Assembly: GCF_000745775.1 (NCBI RefSeq)
Contig: NZ_JQJY01000004.1
Location: 124,001 to 188,000 of the forward strand
Direction of reading: 5' to 3'
Length of the DNA stretch: 64,000 bases
Source: Flavobacterium sp. ASV13
Lineage (GTDB): Bacteria; Bacteroidota; Bacteroidia; Flavobacteriales; Flavobacteriaceae
A program made the translations under genes and the position numbers. The notes beneath the pieces are model-generated. The model did not search any database and had not been told where the DNA came from. It saw only the letters and a program-made list of their open reading frames with translations. This document shows positions 17,043 to 25,903 of this stretch, piece by piece (the stretch's first letter is position 1; every line of letters begins with the position of its first letter).

Positions 17043-18575
17043 ATGAAAAAAACATTAATCTTATTTCTTTTAGCTGGATTTTTAACTGCCTACGCTCAGG
17101 AATCAAAGCCGGATTCAAAACCGAAAACGCCTCCTGCAAAAGAAGAAAATTCGCCTGCTAACCTTACTTTTAATCCAGATTCTCAAGTTGTCACAAATCA
17201 TACAACTACAATAAAAGGACAAAAAATTTCTTATAAAGCAACTACCGGAACTATGCCTGTTTGGGACGAAGATGGAAAAGCAATCGCCGGATTATTTTAT
17301 ACGTATTATGAGCGTTCTGATGTTAAAGATAGAGATTCACGTCCTTTAGTTATTTCATTCAATGGCGGTCCTGGATCTGCTTCAGTTTGGATGCAGATTG
17401 CTTATACGGGGCCAAGTTTGTTAAATATTGATGATGAAGGATACCCTTTGCAGCCTTACGGAATAAAAGAAAACCCTTATTCTATTTTAGATGTTGCTGA
17501 TATCGTTTTTGTAAACCCTGTTAATACAGCATATTCAAGACCTACAAGCAAAGAAATCCCTGCTGCAAAATTCTTCGGCACAAATGCCGATATCAAATAC
17601 TTGGCTGATTGGATCAATGGTTTTGTAACCCGTACGAATCGTTGGGCTTCGCCTAAATATCTAATAGGTGAAAGTTACGGTACAACCCGTGTTTCCGGAT
17701 TAGCACTTCAATTACAAAACAATCAGTGGATGTATCTTAACGGAGTGATTTTGGTATCTCCAACTGATTTAGGAATAACGCGTGGAGTTGTTTCTGATGC
17801 TGCTCTTAAATTACCTTATTTTGCTGCTACAGCATGGTATCATAAAAAACTTAGTCCTGAACTTCAAAACAAAGATTTAACGGATATGTTACCCGAGGTT
17901 GAAGATTTTACCATCAACGAACTTCTTCCTGCATTGAGCAAAGGAGGATTTTTGGAAGAACAAAAAAGAAAAGAAATTGCCGCTAAAATGGCACGTTATT
18001 CTGGTATATCAGAACAAGTTATTCTGCAAAACAATTTAGACGTTCCTTATGATTATTTTTGGAAAGAACTTTTAAGAGATAAAGGCTACACAGTAGGAAG
18101 ACTTGATTCAAGATACAAAGGAATTGACCGTAAAGACGCTGGGGAAAGCGTTGATTTTAATGCCGAACTTACATCTTGGCTGCATTCGTTTACACCTGCT
18201 ATCAATATGTATGTACGTAATAATCTTAACTACAAAACTGACTTTAAATACAATATGTTTGGTCCGGTGCATCCTTGGGACAGATCTAATGATAAAACAG
18301 GGGAAAACCTGAGACAAGCCATGGCTCAAAATCCATATTTGCACGTAATGGTACAATCAGGATATTATGATGGTGCCTGTGACTACTTTAATGCTAAATA
18401 CGATTTATGGCAAATGGATCCAAGTGGAAGACTAACAGATAGAATGTCATGGAAAGGATACAGAAGCGGTCATATGATGTATTTGAGAAAAGCTGACTTA
18501 GAAACTGCAAATGAAGACATCAGAACATTCATAAAACAATCATTACCTAAAGCTAGCGAACCAGCAAAATATTAA
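17043..18575 (+). CDS. secreted peptidase S10 (serine carboxypeptidase family)
   Basis: 510 residues with an N-terminal signal peptide (cleavage near YAQ-ES) and a Pro/Lys-rich linker. The S10 features are NGGPGSASVW (oxyanion region, about 107-116), the nucleophile serine in IGESYGTTR (Ser211), the aspartate in GYYDGACDY and the histidine in RSGHMMY. It would act in the periplasm or outside the cell on peptide C-termini. It stands alone, with no obvious operon partner. Confidence 0.9.
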   Translation: MKKTLILFLLAGFLTAYAQESKPDSKPKTPPAKEENSPANLTFNPDSQVVTNHTTTIKGQKISYKATTGTMPVWDEDGKAIAGLFYTYYERSDVKDRDSRPLVISFNGGPGSASVWMQIAYTGPSLLNIDDEGYPLQPYGIKENPYSILDVADIVFVNPVNTAYSRPTSKEIPAAKFFGTNADIKYLADWINGFVTRTNRWASPKYLIGESYGTTRVSGLALQLQNNQWMYLNGVILVSPTDLGITRGVVSDAALKLPYFAATAWYHKKLSPELQNKDLTDMLPEVEDFTINELLPALSKGGFLEEQKRKEIAAKMARYSGISEQVILQNNLDVPYDYFWKELLRDKGYTVGRLDSRYKGIDRKDAGESVDFNAELTSWLHSFTPAINMYVRNNLNYKTDFKYNMFGPVHPWDRSNDKTGENLRQAMAQNPYLHVMVQSGYYDGACDYFNAKYDLWQMDPSGRLTDRMSWKGYRSGHMMYLRKADLETANEDIRTFIKQSLPKASEPAKY

Positions 18576-18602
18576 ATCTGATTTCTTTGTTATAACAAAA
18601 TC

Positions 18603-18731
18603 AATTGCCTCCAGCTTTAGCTGGGGTTTATTTTTAAAATTAAATTCGGCTTTAGCCAAAAAAAGTTAAAGATTAGGCTAAAGCCATTTTCTAATGTAAT
18701 TTTGTTCCTCCAGCTAAAGCTGGAAGCAATT
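18603..18731. repeat. nested palindromic element
   Basis: Outer arms 18603-18624 and 18710-18731 are reverse complements at 21 of 22 positions and contain CCAGCTTTAGCTGG. Inner arms GGCTTTAGCC (18648-18657) and GGCTAAAGCC (18676-18685) pair perfectly. All four are variants of an AGCTTTAGCT-like word. It fills the spacer between the S10 peptidase and the GNAT gene and carries no gene. Confidence 0.75.
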
Positions 18732-18765
18732 CATTTTTAAATTTTACAATTACATCAGCATTATA

Positions 18766-19272
18766 ATGATTACAAAATCAACATTACAAGACATTCCTGC
18801 ATTAACAACCCTAATAAATTCAGCCTACAGAGGAGAAACTTCTAAAAAAGGCTGGACAACCGAAGCACATTTATTAGAAGGAAAAAGAACCGACGAACAA
18901 GAAATGACAGAAATTTTCCAGAATCCAAAAAATACAATTCTGAAATTCACTGAAAATGACAAGATTATTGGTTCCGTTTTATTGGTTGAAAAAGGACATC
19001 AATTGTATCTAGGAATGCTGACAGTTTCACCGGAACTTCAAAACAGCGGCATCGGGAAAAAGCTTTTGGCTGAAGCCGAAAATCATGCTAAATCTTTGGG
19101 ATTATCGAGTATTATTATGACGGTTATTTCGGTTCGCGAAGAGCTTATTGCGTGGTACAAACGTCATGGTTATGTGGATACAGGAGAAAGAGAAGCTTTT
19201 CCTGAAAGCGGAATTCATGTTACGGTTTCTGAAGAACCTTTAGAGTTTATTTTCTTGGAGAAACAGCTTTGA
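18766..19272 (+). CDS. GNAT family N-acetyltransferase
   Basis: 168 residues, single GNAT domain. The acetyl-CoA loop is visible in LTVSPELQNSGIGKKLL (about residues 85-101), followed by the helix AEAENHAKSLG and the C-terminal strand ELIAWYKRHGYVDTG. Cytosolic. Substrate cannot be read from the sequence. The HutD-family gene starts 15 bases downstream, so the two are probably co-transcribed. Confidence 0.85.
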   Translation: MITKSTLQDIPALTTLINSAYRGETSKKGWTTEAHLLEGKRTDEQEMTEIFQNPKNTILKFTENDKIIGSVLLVEKGHQLYLGMLTVSPELQNSGIGKKLLAEAENHAKSLGLSSIIMTVISVREELIAWYKRHGYVDTGEREAFPESGIHVTVSEEPLEFIFLEKQL

Positions 19273-19287
19273 GAATTTAGAAAACAA

Positions 19288-19836
19288 ATGAACATACACC
19301 ATTTACCTAAAGAAAATTGTACAGCCTCTGTTTGGAGTGGCGGATTGACATATGAATATATGATATATCCAAAAACAGCGAGATATGCCGATAGAGATTT
19401 TGTATTCAGAATAAGCAGTGCTACAATAGAGGAAGTACCTTCAGCGTTTACCAAATTTAAAGGCTATCACCGATATTTGGTTATGCTTGATAACAGCTTG
19501 CATATTGAAATAAACAAAGAAAAAAGAACGTATGAGAAATCTGAAATCATGGAATTTAATTCAGATGATGAAGTTACTTCTTATACAAAAGGAATTGATT
19601 TTAATTGGATGGTTTCTAAAAAAGTAAGCCATCACAAACTGATAATAACTAAAAGTGAGCAGCATTATAATGCTCAAATAATCATTTTATTTTCTTTAGA
19701 TACGACAGTTATTAAAATTAATGAGGAGTCATACGATCTAGAACCTTATGATTTATTAGTTATTAAAAATCAAGAAAAGGAAAATGTAATGCTTCATTTT
19801 TCTAATGAATGCCTCTCTGGAATATTGGATTTTTAA
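19288..19836 (+). CDS. hutD: HutD/Ves family cupin protein
   Basis: 182 residues, double-cupin layout of the HutD family. Recognisable family stretches are the N-terminal WSGGLTYEYMIYPKTA, DFVFRISSATIEEVPSAFTKF, and YHRYLVMLDNSLHIEI. HutD is associated with histidine utilisation in other bacteria but its exact role is unsettled. Here it follows a GNAT gene and is not linked to hutH, which lies about 17 kb away on the other strand. Sequence match is moderate. Confidence 0.7.
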   Translation: MNIHHLPKENCTASVWSGGLTYEYMIYPKTARYADRDFVFRISSATIEEVPSAFTKFKGYHRYLVMLDNSLHIEINKEKRTYEKSEIMEFNSDDEVTSYTKGIDFNWMVSKKVSHHKLIITKSEQHYNAQIIILFSLDTTVIKINEESYDLEPYDLLVIKNQEKENVMLHFSNECLSGILDF

Positions 19837-19849
19837 TCTAAGTTTTTTT

Positions 19850-19915
19850 AATCTCGCAAAGACGCGAAGTCGCAAAGAAAAATAAAACTTTGCGACTTCG
19901 CGTCTTTGCGAGATT
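19850..19915. repeat. perfect 28-bp inverted repeat of GCAAAG words
   Basis: Arms 19850-19877 and 19888-19915 are perfect reverse complements around a 10-base A-rich loop. Each arm is built from an 8-base word (GCAAAGAC, GCGAAGTC, GCAAAG). It lies in the convergent spacer between hutD and the DUF3037 gene and could also end transcription in both directions. Confidence 0.85.
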
Positions 19916-19958
19916 CTTTTTAAACCAAACTTTAAATTATCTTATATAACTTATATGA

Positions 19959-20342
19959 TTAAAGTACAAGCTCCTCAAACAAACGCTGAATCGTTTTCTC
20001 CAAATCCTGACACAAACCAGGATGAGGTCTCGACGTTTGTATAGCAGAACTTCTTATAGCCGTTAACCATCTAAAACGCTCCGGAATTTCAAATTCAGCG
20101 ATTGGACCGCCGTCTTTGGCTCCGTTTGCTATTTTTTCTAATGAAGTTAAATTGCACTCTAATTGTTCAATATCAAAATCGTTTGAAAGGGCTTGAATTT
20201 TTTCTTTATTTAAGTGAAAAAGAACTTTTATAAACTTGGCTTTTTTGCAAAACAAAATGATTCCGATATTCAGGAATTCTTCGCGCTCTACCCTTGGCAC
20301 AACACGAATCACAGCATATTCGTATAAGTGGTTATCTTGCAT
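19959..20342 (-). CDS. DUF3037 family protein
   Basis: 127 residues. N-terminus YEYAVIRVVPRVEREEFLNIGIILF is characteristic of DUF3037. The rest is a helical segment ending in LCQDLEKTIQRLFEELV. Its start overlaps the end of the HipA-like gene by 11 bases, so the two are translationally coupled. Function unknown; the pairing with a HipA-type kinase suggests they act together. Confidence 0.8.
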   Translation of the reverse strand: MQDNHLYEYAVIRVVPRVEREEFLNIGIILFCKKAKFIKVLFHLNKEKIQALSNDFDIEQLECNLTSLEKIANGAKDGGPIAEFEIPERFRWLTAIRSSAIQTSRPHPGLCQDLEKTIQRLFEELVL

Positions 20343-21114
20343 TTTGAGCCTGATTTACAAATATTTCTGAATTCTCTAATCTTGTTTTTAAAAACTGCAA
20401 GTAAACGTTTCGCAATCCTTCCGGAGTTTCGTCTGCATCTTCCCATTGCAGCCAATCCAACGGAATCGTATTTACAATTTCTTCTAAAACTTGTGGCGTT
20501 AAAATCGCTTTAAATTCGGTATCAACTTCTTTCAAAAGTGAAGCTTGAGGCAATAATACGTGATCTTTTATCAACGCAAACGGGCTTTTAGCATGTTGTT
20601 CCCAATTGTTCCAGGAATGATGAAAATACAAACAAGCTCCGTGATCAATTAGCCATAATTCTTTATGCCAGATCAGCATATTGGTATTTTTAAAAGTTCT
20701 GTCTACGTTTGTGATATAAGCATCCAGCCAAACAATCTGCGAAGCTAGTTTAGCATCAACTGTTGTTACTGCAGGATCAAAAGTTATTGCGCCAGATAAG
20801 AAATGAAGCGCCAGATTTAATCCCTGACTTCCTTGCAGTAAATCCTGAATTTCTTCATCGGCTTCGGTTCTTCCGAAAGCTTCATCTAAGTTTGCGAATA
20901 CTAATTCTGGTAATTGTAGTTTTAAGGCTTTTGCTATTTGTCCGCCAACTAATTCGGCTATAAGGGCTTTTACGCCGTGTCCGGCACCTCTAAATTTTAA
21001 TACATATTTAAAATCGTCATCGGCCTCTGCTAAAGCGGGTAATGATCCGCCTTCGCGCAGTGGCGTTATATATCGCATGACGTTTACCGTTCTGAGATCG
21101 AAATTGTTTTTCAT
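20332..21114 (-). CDS. HipA-like kinase family protein
   Basis: 260 residues, shorter than full HipA toxin (about 440) and lacking the HipA N-terminal subdomain. Kinase-like elements are YVLKFRGAGHGVKALIAELVG (ATP lysine region), the catalytic-loop-like WLDAYITNVDRTFKNTN and LWLIDHGACLYFHH with an Asp-His-Gly in place of DFG. No HipB-type antitoxin precedes it; instead it overlaps a DUF3037 gene. Whether it is a toxin or a housekeeping kinase cannot be told. Confidence 0.75.
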   Translation of the reverse strand: MKNNFDLRTVNVMRYITPLREGGSLPALAEADDDFKYVLKFRGAGHGVKALIAELVGGQIAKALKLQLPELVFANLDEAFGRTEADEEIQDLLQGSQGLNLALHFLSGAITFDPAVTTVDAKLASQIVWLDAYITNVDRTFKNTNMLIWHKELWLIDHGACLYFHHSWNNWEQHAKSPFALIKDHVLLPQASLLKEVDTEFKAILTPQVLEEIVNTIPLDWLQWEDADETPEGLRNVYLQFLKTRLENSEIFVNQAQNAR

Positions 21115-21134
21115 AGATACAAACTTAGTGATTT

Positions 21135-21298
21135 AACCGCAAAGAGCGCAAAGGTTCACGCAAGGTTCGCAGAGTTTTTTAATCTCGCAAAGACGCAAAG
21201 TTTTTATATTCTTTGCGACTTTGCGTCTTTGCGAGCAATTCAGCAACATCATAAAAATCATAGCGTCCTTTGCGTGAACCTTTGCGCTCTTTGCGGTT
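21135..21298. repeat. nested inverted repeat of GCAAAG words
   Basis: The outer left arm (from 21135, AACCGCAAAGAGCGCAAAGG) pairs with the outer right arm ending at 21298 over about 32 bases with one gap. An inner pair built from CTCGCAAAGACGCAAAG also folds. The right arm overlaps the stop codon of the NAD(P)H-hydrate dehydratase gene. It belongs to the same word family as the repeat at 19850. Confidence 0.8.
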
Positions 21299-22142
21299 AA
21301 GCTAAACTCAAAAAAGCTTTTCCTAAATATTTAATAATTGTTGAAGCTGTAAAAGATTCATAACCTGTTTTTGACAAAGCTAAATCAGCCGTTAATCCAT
21401 GAAGATAAACTCCTAATTTAGACGCATATTTAGGTTCGTAACCTTGTGCAAGCAAACTTGTCAGGATTCCCGTTAAAGTGTCGCCACTTCCCGCTGTTGC
21501 TAGCGCTGCGTTTCCAGTAGTGTTTTCGTAAATTGAATTTCTGTTTATGATAAATGTCGGTGCACCTTTCATGACGACAATGACTTTGTATTTTTCTGAA
21601 AATGTTATTGTTTTTTGAAATTTCTCTGATTCCGAATTCCATTTACCAATTAAACGTTCTAATTCTTTAGGATGAGGTGTCAAAATGGTGTCTTCGGGAA
21701 CTAATTCTAACCAGGATAAATTTTCGGAAATAATGTTTAGCGCACCCGCATCTAAAACCAAAGGCATTTTATTGATTCTTAAAAATTCAAATAAAGCTTT
21801 TTGTGTTCCGAGCTCCTTTCCTATTCCGGGACCAATTCCGATGGCTTGCGGAATTAAGGGTAAATGAATATTGGTAACGAAATTTGTATTTTCATCGGTT
21901 ACAGTCATCACTTCGGGAATCGAGATTTGAAGAATTTGATAACCGCATTTTGGTATAAAAGTCGTTACGAGTCCGCAACCTGATTTTAAACAGGATTTTG
22001 ATGCTAAAACGGCTGCTCCAATTTTTCCATAACTTCCGGCAATAATCACGGCATGACCTTGTGTTCCTTTATGCGCTTTGGAATCTACAGGTTTGTATAT
22101 TTTTAGAATTTCTTCTTTTGTGATTAAATACGGTGATTTCAT
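21297..22142 (-). CDS. ADP/ATP-dependent NAD(P)H-hydrate dehydratase
   Basis: 281 residues, the carbohydrate-kinase-like C-terminal half of YjeF/Nnr as a stand-alone protein. It repairs hydrated NADH/NADPH. Family motifs seen: [59 protein letters not shown] and the nucleotide-binding [17 protein letters not shown]. The N-terminal epimerase domain is absent here and may be encoded elsewhere. It is transcribed away from gcvT. Confidence 0.9.
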   Translation of the reverse strand: MKSPYLITKEEILKIYKPVDSKAHKGTQGHAVIIAGSYGKIGAAVLASKSCLKSGCGLVTTFIPKCGYQILQISIPEVMTVTDENTNFVTNIHLPLIPQAIGIGPGIGKELGTQKALFEFLRINKMPLVLDAGALNIISENLSWLELVPEDTILTPHPKELERLIGKWNSESEKFQKTITFSEKYKVIVVMKGAPTFIINRNSIYENTTGNAALATAGSGDTLTGILTSLLAQGYEPKYASKLGVYLHGLTADLALSKTGYESFTASTIIKYLGKAFLSLA

Positions 22143-22205
22143 CTGACTTTATTTAATGAATTAAAGTTACGCAAAAAATCGAAATCACGAATTCATCTTT
22201 TGAAA

Positions 22206-22362
22206 CAGTCAGCCCTAGCCCAGATTGCAGTGGAAAGCCCGGAGTAAAAAAAGCAAAAGTTTCTTGTTCTAAAAAAGCGACCAACGGAAGCTCTTTTTAG
22301 AACATTAGAAACTTTGCTTTTTTTATGAGGACTTGTAACGAAAAGCTGGAATTGCTCCTAAT
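22206..22362. ncRNA. structured intergenic element with long hairpin
   Basis: Between the divergent starts of the dehydratase gene and gcvT. A conserved-looking left border (AGCCCTAGCCCAGATTGCAG, then TGGAAAGCCC) and right border (TTGTAACGAAAAGCTGG, then AATTGCTCC) flank a stem of about 28 pairs: 22246-22275 with 22294-22324, near-perfect apart from small indels. The border words are ones I associate with intergenic elements in other flavobacteria, possibly the Rfam Flavo-1 RNA, but this was not searched. Strand is unclear; the words read 5'-3' on the plus strand. Confidence 0.5.
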
Positions 22363-22443
22363 TATTGCGAAATTTATAATTTAGGCCATTCAAATTAGAT
22401 ATTTTTTGAATAGATTTGCAAAACAATTTTATAAAACAACACA

Positions 22444-23526
22444 ATGAAAAATACTGCGCTTACGCACATACATGAAGGTTTAGGAGCAAAAATGCTTCCT
22501 TTTGCTGGTTATAACATGCCTATTACTTATGAAGGAGTTAATGCTGAACATGAAACAGTTCGTAACGGTGTGGGCGTTTTTGACGTTTCGCATATGGGTG
22601 AATTTTTGTTAACAGGTCCAAATGCATTGGCTTTGATTCAGAAAGTAACTTCTAACGATGCATCAACTTTGACTGTTGGAAGAGCACAATATTCTTGTCT
22701 TCCAAATAATGAAGGCGGAATTGTTGACGATTTGATTATTTATAAAATGAAAGAAGAAGAGTATTTACTTGTGGTAAATGCTTCGAACATTGATAAAGAC
22801 TGGAACTGGATTTCTTCTCATAATGATTTAGGAGTTGACATGAAGAATCTTTCTGATGATTATTCTTTATTGGCGATTCAAGGACCAAAAGCGGTTGAAG
22901 CAATGCAATCTTTAACTTCTGTTGATTTATCTTCTATTGTTTATTATCATTTTGAAGTGGCTGATTTTGCAGGATTCAGCGATGTAATTATTTCTGCTAC
23001 AGGATATACAGGTTCTGGAGGTTTTGAAATTTATTGCAAAAATGCAGATGCTGAAGCTATTTGGAACAAAGTTTTTGAAGCTGGAGCGGCTTTCGGAATT
23101 AAGCCAATTGGTCTTGCTGCTCGTGATACTTTACGTTTGGAAATGGGATTCTGTCTTTACGGAAACGATATTAATGATACTACTTCTCCACTTGAAGCTG
23201 GTTTAGGATGGATTACGAAATTCACTAAAGATTTCACGAATTCTGAAGCGCTTAAAAAACAAAAAGAAGCTGGTGTTACAAGAAAATTAGTTGCTTTTGA
23301 AATGCAGGAACGTGCAGTGCCAAGACACGACTACGAAATTGTCGATGCTTCTGGTGAAGTTATTGGAATTGTAACTTCTGGAACTATGTCGCCTTCTATG
23401 AATAAAGGAATTGGTTTAGGATATGTGACTGTGGCAAACAGTGCTATTGATAGCGATATTTTTATCAGAATCAGAAAAAATGATGTTGCTGCTAAAGTGG
23501 TGAAATTACCTTTTTACAAAAAATAA
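22444..23526 (+). CDS. gcvT: aminomethyltransferase (glycine cleavage T protein)
   Basis: 360 residues, full length. It transfers the methylene group from the aminomethylated H protein to tetrahydrofolate, releasing ammonia. Folate-binding and family motifs: [49 protein letters not shown] and [17 protein letters not shown]. The other glycine cleavage genes are not nearby. TAGATTTG about 35 bases upstream of the ATG fits a -7 box. Ends with a strong terminator. Confidence 0.96.
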   Translation: MKNTALTHIHEGLGAKMLPFAGYNMPITYEGVNAEHETVRNGVGVFDVSHMGEFLLTGPNALALIQKVTSNDASTLTVGRAQYSCLPNNEGGIVDDLIIYKMKEEEYLLVVNASNIDKDWNWISSHNDLGVDMKNLSDDYSLLAIQGPKAVEAMQSLTSVDLSSIVYYHFEVADFAGFSDVIISATGYTGSGGFEIYCKNADAEAIWNKVFEAGAAFGIKPIGLAARDTLRLEMGFCLYGNDINDTTSPLEAGLGWITKFTKDFTNSEALKKQKEAGVTRKLVAFEMQERAVPRHDYEIVDASGEVIGIVTSGTMSPSMNKGIGLGYVTVANSAIDSDIFIRIRKNDVAAKVVKLPFYKK

Positions 23527-23546
23527 TTTTTGACTAAATAATACAG

Positions 23547-23583
23547 AAATGCATTGCGATATAAATTGCAATGCATTTTTTTT
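23547..23583 (+). terminator. gcvT terminator
   Basis: AAATGCATTGC (23547-23557) pairs perfectly with GCAATGCATTT (23568-23578), followed by a run of T. Confidence 0.9.
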
Positions 23584-23695
23584 ATGCCGAATTTTATTCA
23601 TCAGATGTCATTCATAGATAAAATCTTTTAGTAATCGATATTCTTGAGAAATTACTGTCTTTTATCAAAAAATTACCGTAATTTTAATGTAACCG

Positions 23696-25741
23696 ATGAT
23701 TTACAGATTTATGAAAAGCCTATTATTAGTATTTCTGCTGACTTCAACTGTTCTATTTAGTCAAAATAGCACTCAGACATGCGAGATTTTAAATAAAATT
23801 AATGCGCTTGTCCAGAGTGAGCATATTCGCCCAAAACCTGTAAACGACAGCTTGTCGGTTTTTGTTTTTGATAACCTAATCAATGAATTAGATCCATCAC
23901 GAAACATCTTTTTTAAAACCGAATATGATGAAATGTCTAAAAAATATCGTTTTAATTTAGACGATTTAATTCTGAACAACGACTGTAGTTTTTTAGACGA
24001 TATTACTTCAAAATATAAAAACGGGCTTTTGAGAACGAAAGCTGTTTTAGAAAAAATTCAATCGACAAATATTGATTATACTACTAAAGACACTATCCGA
24101 TTTTACAAAAAAGCTTTTCCTTTTTATTTAAAAAAAGATGATCTGGAAAAAGTATGGCTTAAAAAACTGCGTTATCAGATTTTGGATGAAATGGCCGAAA
24201 GCAGTGAAAATCTTGATTCTGTAAAAGCCAACTTCAAATCAATTGAAACAGCAACAAAACAGATGATTTTATCTAATGAAATTTGCCGAATAAATACGTT
24301 GTTAGAAAACAAAATCAAACAAGAAGAAAACCTTTATAATTATTTCTGTACTTATTTTGATCCGCATACGGCTTATTTCAGTGATGATTCAAAAACCAGT
24401 TTTGTGGCTTCATTATCTAAAGAACATCTTTCATTGGGAATGAGCGTAAATCTGAATGAAAAAAATGAAATTATTATTGCGGAAATCGATCCAAACGGAC
24501 CTGCATATCAAACCGGACTTATCAAAAAAGGCGATCAGATTATTTCTATATCAAACCAGAAAGAAACTTTAAAGGTTTCCTGTTCATCATTAGAATCGAT
24601 TTCGACCATGATTTTATCGGAATCCAATAAAAGCATTACGCTTACGCTGAAACGAAATTCAGGAAAGAGCTTTGATGTTTATATTGAAAAACAAGTCATG
24701 AAAGATGAAGATAATTCGGTTTACAGTTTTATTATTGGCAAAGACAGTAAAATTGGCTACATCAAAATTCCTAGTTTTTATGCCGATTTAGATGAAAACA
24801 ACCGAAAAGGCTGCGCTGATGATGTTGCCCGCGAGGTAATGAAACTTGAAAGAGACAATATACAAGGTCTAGTAATCGACTTGATTGACAATGGTGGCGG
24901 TTCGATGGAAGAAGCCATAAAATTAGCCGGAATGTTTATCGATTACGGTCCGATTTCAATTGTAATTGATAATAAAAAAGAGAAATCCGTAATAAATGAT
25001 CCTTACAGAGGATTAATTTACAAAGGCCCAATCGTAATTCTTGTAAACAGCAATACGGCATCGGCAAGTGAATTTTTTGCTTCTATTCTGCAAGATTATA
25101 ATCGCGCTCTTTTAATGGGAAGCACTACTCTTGGAAAAGCAACTATGCAGACTATTCTTTCTCTTGATGAGCAAAAAAATACAGACTTTTTAAAAATTAC
25201 GATTAACAAATTTTATCGTGTTACAGGAAAAAGTCACCAATATGTTGGTGTAAAACCTGATGTGGTTCTTCCTGAATTTTATGAAGACGTTTATCAAAAA
25301 GAAAGTGATTTTCCGACGGCGATTAAAAACGACAGCATTGAACCTTTCTTAAAATACAAACCTTATGCAAAACGTCCGTTGATTGATAAATTAGCTAAAA
25401 ATTCAACGGCCCGACTGGCTGATAATTATTATTTTAACGACATCAAAAAAATAAACCAAAAAATTGATCAAATTGTAAATACGCCAAAAGCTGAACTTCC
25501 TATGACTTTGGATGCGGTTTTCAAGCAAAAAAAACTAGTCAATTCCCTTTGGAAAGAAATCAATACTTTCAATGACGAAAACAATCCGCTGGATGTTTAC
25601 AATTCAACTGTAAATCAATTTTTGCTTGGGGTTTATCCTAACGACAAAACCGTAAATCAATATCAAATTGACAATTTAAAAACAAATCCGTATTTGAATG
25701 AAGCTGTAAATGTTATCAATGAATTTAATGCTTCGAAATAA
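23696..25741 (+). CDS. S41 family C-terminal processing peptidase with PDZ domain
   Basis: 681 residues with an N-terminal signal peptide (a second ATG five codons in, MKSLLLVFLLTST, fits a signal start equally well). An N-terminal helical region is followed by a PDZ domain (about 240-330, LSLGMSVNL, DQIISISNQ) and the S41 protease domain (about 345-530). Catalytic serine and lysine are in NTASASEFFAS and TTLGKATMQTI. Resembles Tsp/Prc proteases that degrade periplasmic proteins from the C-terminus. Confidence 0.9.
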   Translation: MIYRFMKSLLLVFLLTSTVLFSQNSTQTCEILNKINALVQSEHIRPKPVNDSLSVFVFDNLINELDPSRNIFFKTEYDEMSKKYRFNLDDLILNNDCSFLDDITSKYKNGLLRTKAVLEKIQSTNIDYTTKDTIRFYKKAFPFYLKKDDLEKVWLKKLRYQILDEMAESSENLDSVKANFKSIETATKQMILSNEICRINTLLENKIKQEENLYNYFCTYFDPHTAYFSDDSKTSFVASLSKEHLSLGMSVNLNEKNEIIIAEIDPNGPAYQTGLIKKGDQIISISNQKETLKVSCSSLESISTMILSESNKSITLTLKRNSGKSFDVYIEKQVMKDEDNSVYSFIIGKDSKIGYIKIPSFYADLDENNRKGCADDVAREVMKLERDNIQGLVIDLIDNGGGSMEEAIKLAGMFIDYGPISIVIDNKKEKSVINDPYRGLIYKGPIVILVNSNTASASEFFASILQDYNRALLMGSTTLGKATMQTILSLDEQKNTDFLKITINKFYRVTGKSHQYVGVKPDVVLPEFYEDVYQKESDFPTAIKNDSIEPFLKYKPYAKRPLIDKLAKNSTARLADNYYFNDIKKINQKIDQIVNTPKAELPMTLDAVFKQKKLVNSLWKEINTFNDENNPLDVYNSTVNQFLLGVYPNDKTVNQYQIDNLKTNPYLNEAVNVINEFNASK

Positions 25742-25748
25742 CTATTTT

Positions 25749-25818
25749 GTTTCAGGTTTCACGTTTCAGGTTTCACGTTCTCATCTGAACTTGAAACCTG
25801 AAACCTGAAACGTGAAAC
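25749..25818. repeat. inverted repeat of GTTTCA words
   Basis: The left arm is four 7-base words (GTTTCAG, GTTTCAC, GTTTCAG, GTTTCAC) and the right arm their complement in slightly different order (GAAACCT, GAAACCT, GAAACGT, GAAAC). It lies between the S41 peptidase and the yebC promoter. Confidence 0.75.
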
Positions 25819-25849
25819 TTAAAACATTAAAAAAAAGAATAGTATTGTT

Positions 25850-25880
25850 TTTGGAAAAATAAGGAATAACCGTATTTTTG
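25850..25880 (+). promoter_or_regulatory. promoter of the yebC-like gene
   Basis: TTTG (25850-25853), 19 bases, then TATTTTTG (25873-25880): a full match to the Bacteroidota sigma factor consensus. Transcription would begin about 18 bases before the ATG. Confidence 0.75.
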
Positions 25881-25903
25881 CATCACAAAACTAATAATTA
25901 GAA

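Noticed and set aside
606..19836. hutH and hutD as one histidine-utilisation cluster
   Set aside because: They are about 17 kb apart on opposite strands with unrelated genes between, and no other hut gene is seen.
19850..21298. CRISPR array from the periodic GCAAAG words
   Set aside because: The words are 8 bases long without spacers, arranged as inverted arms, and no cas gene is present.
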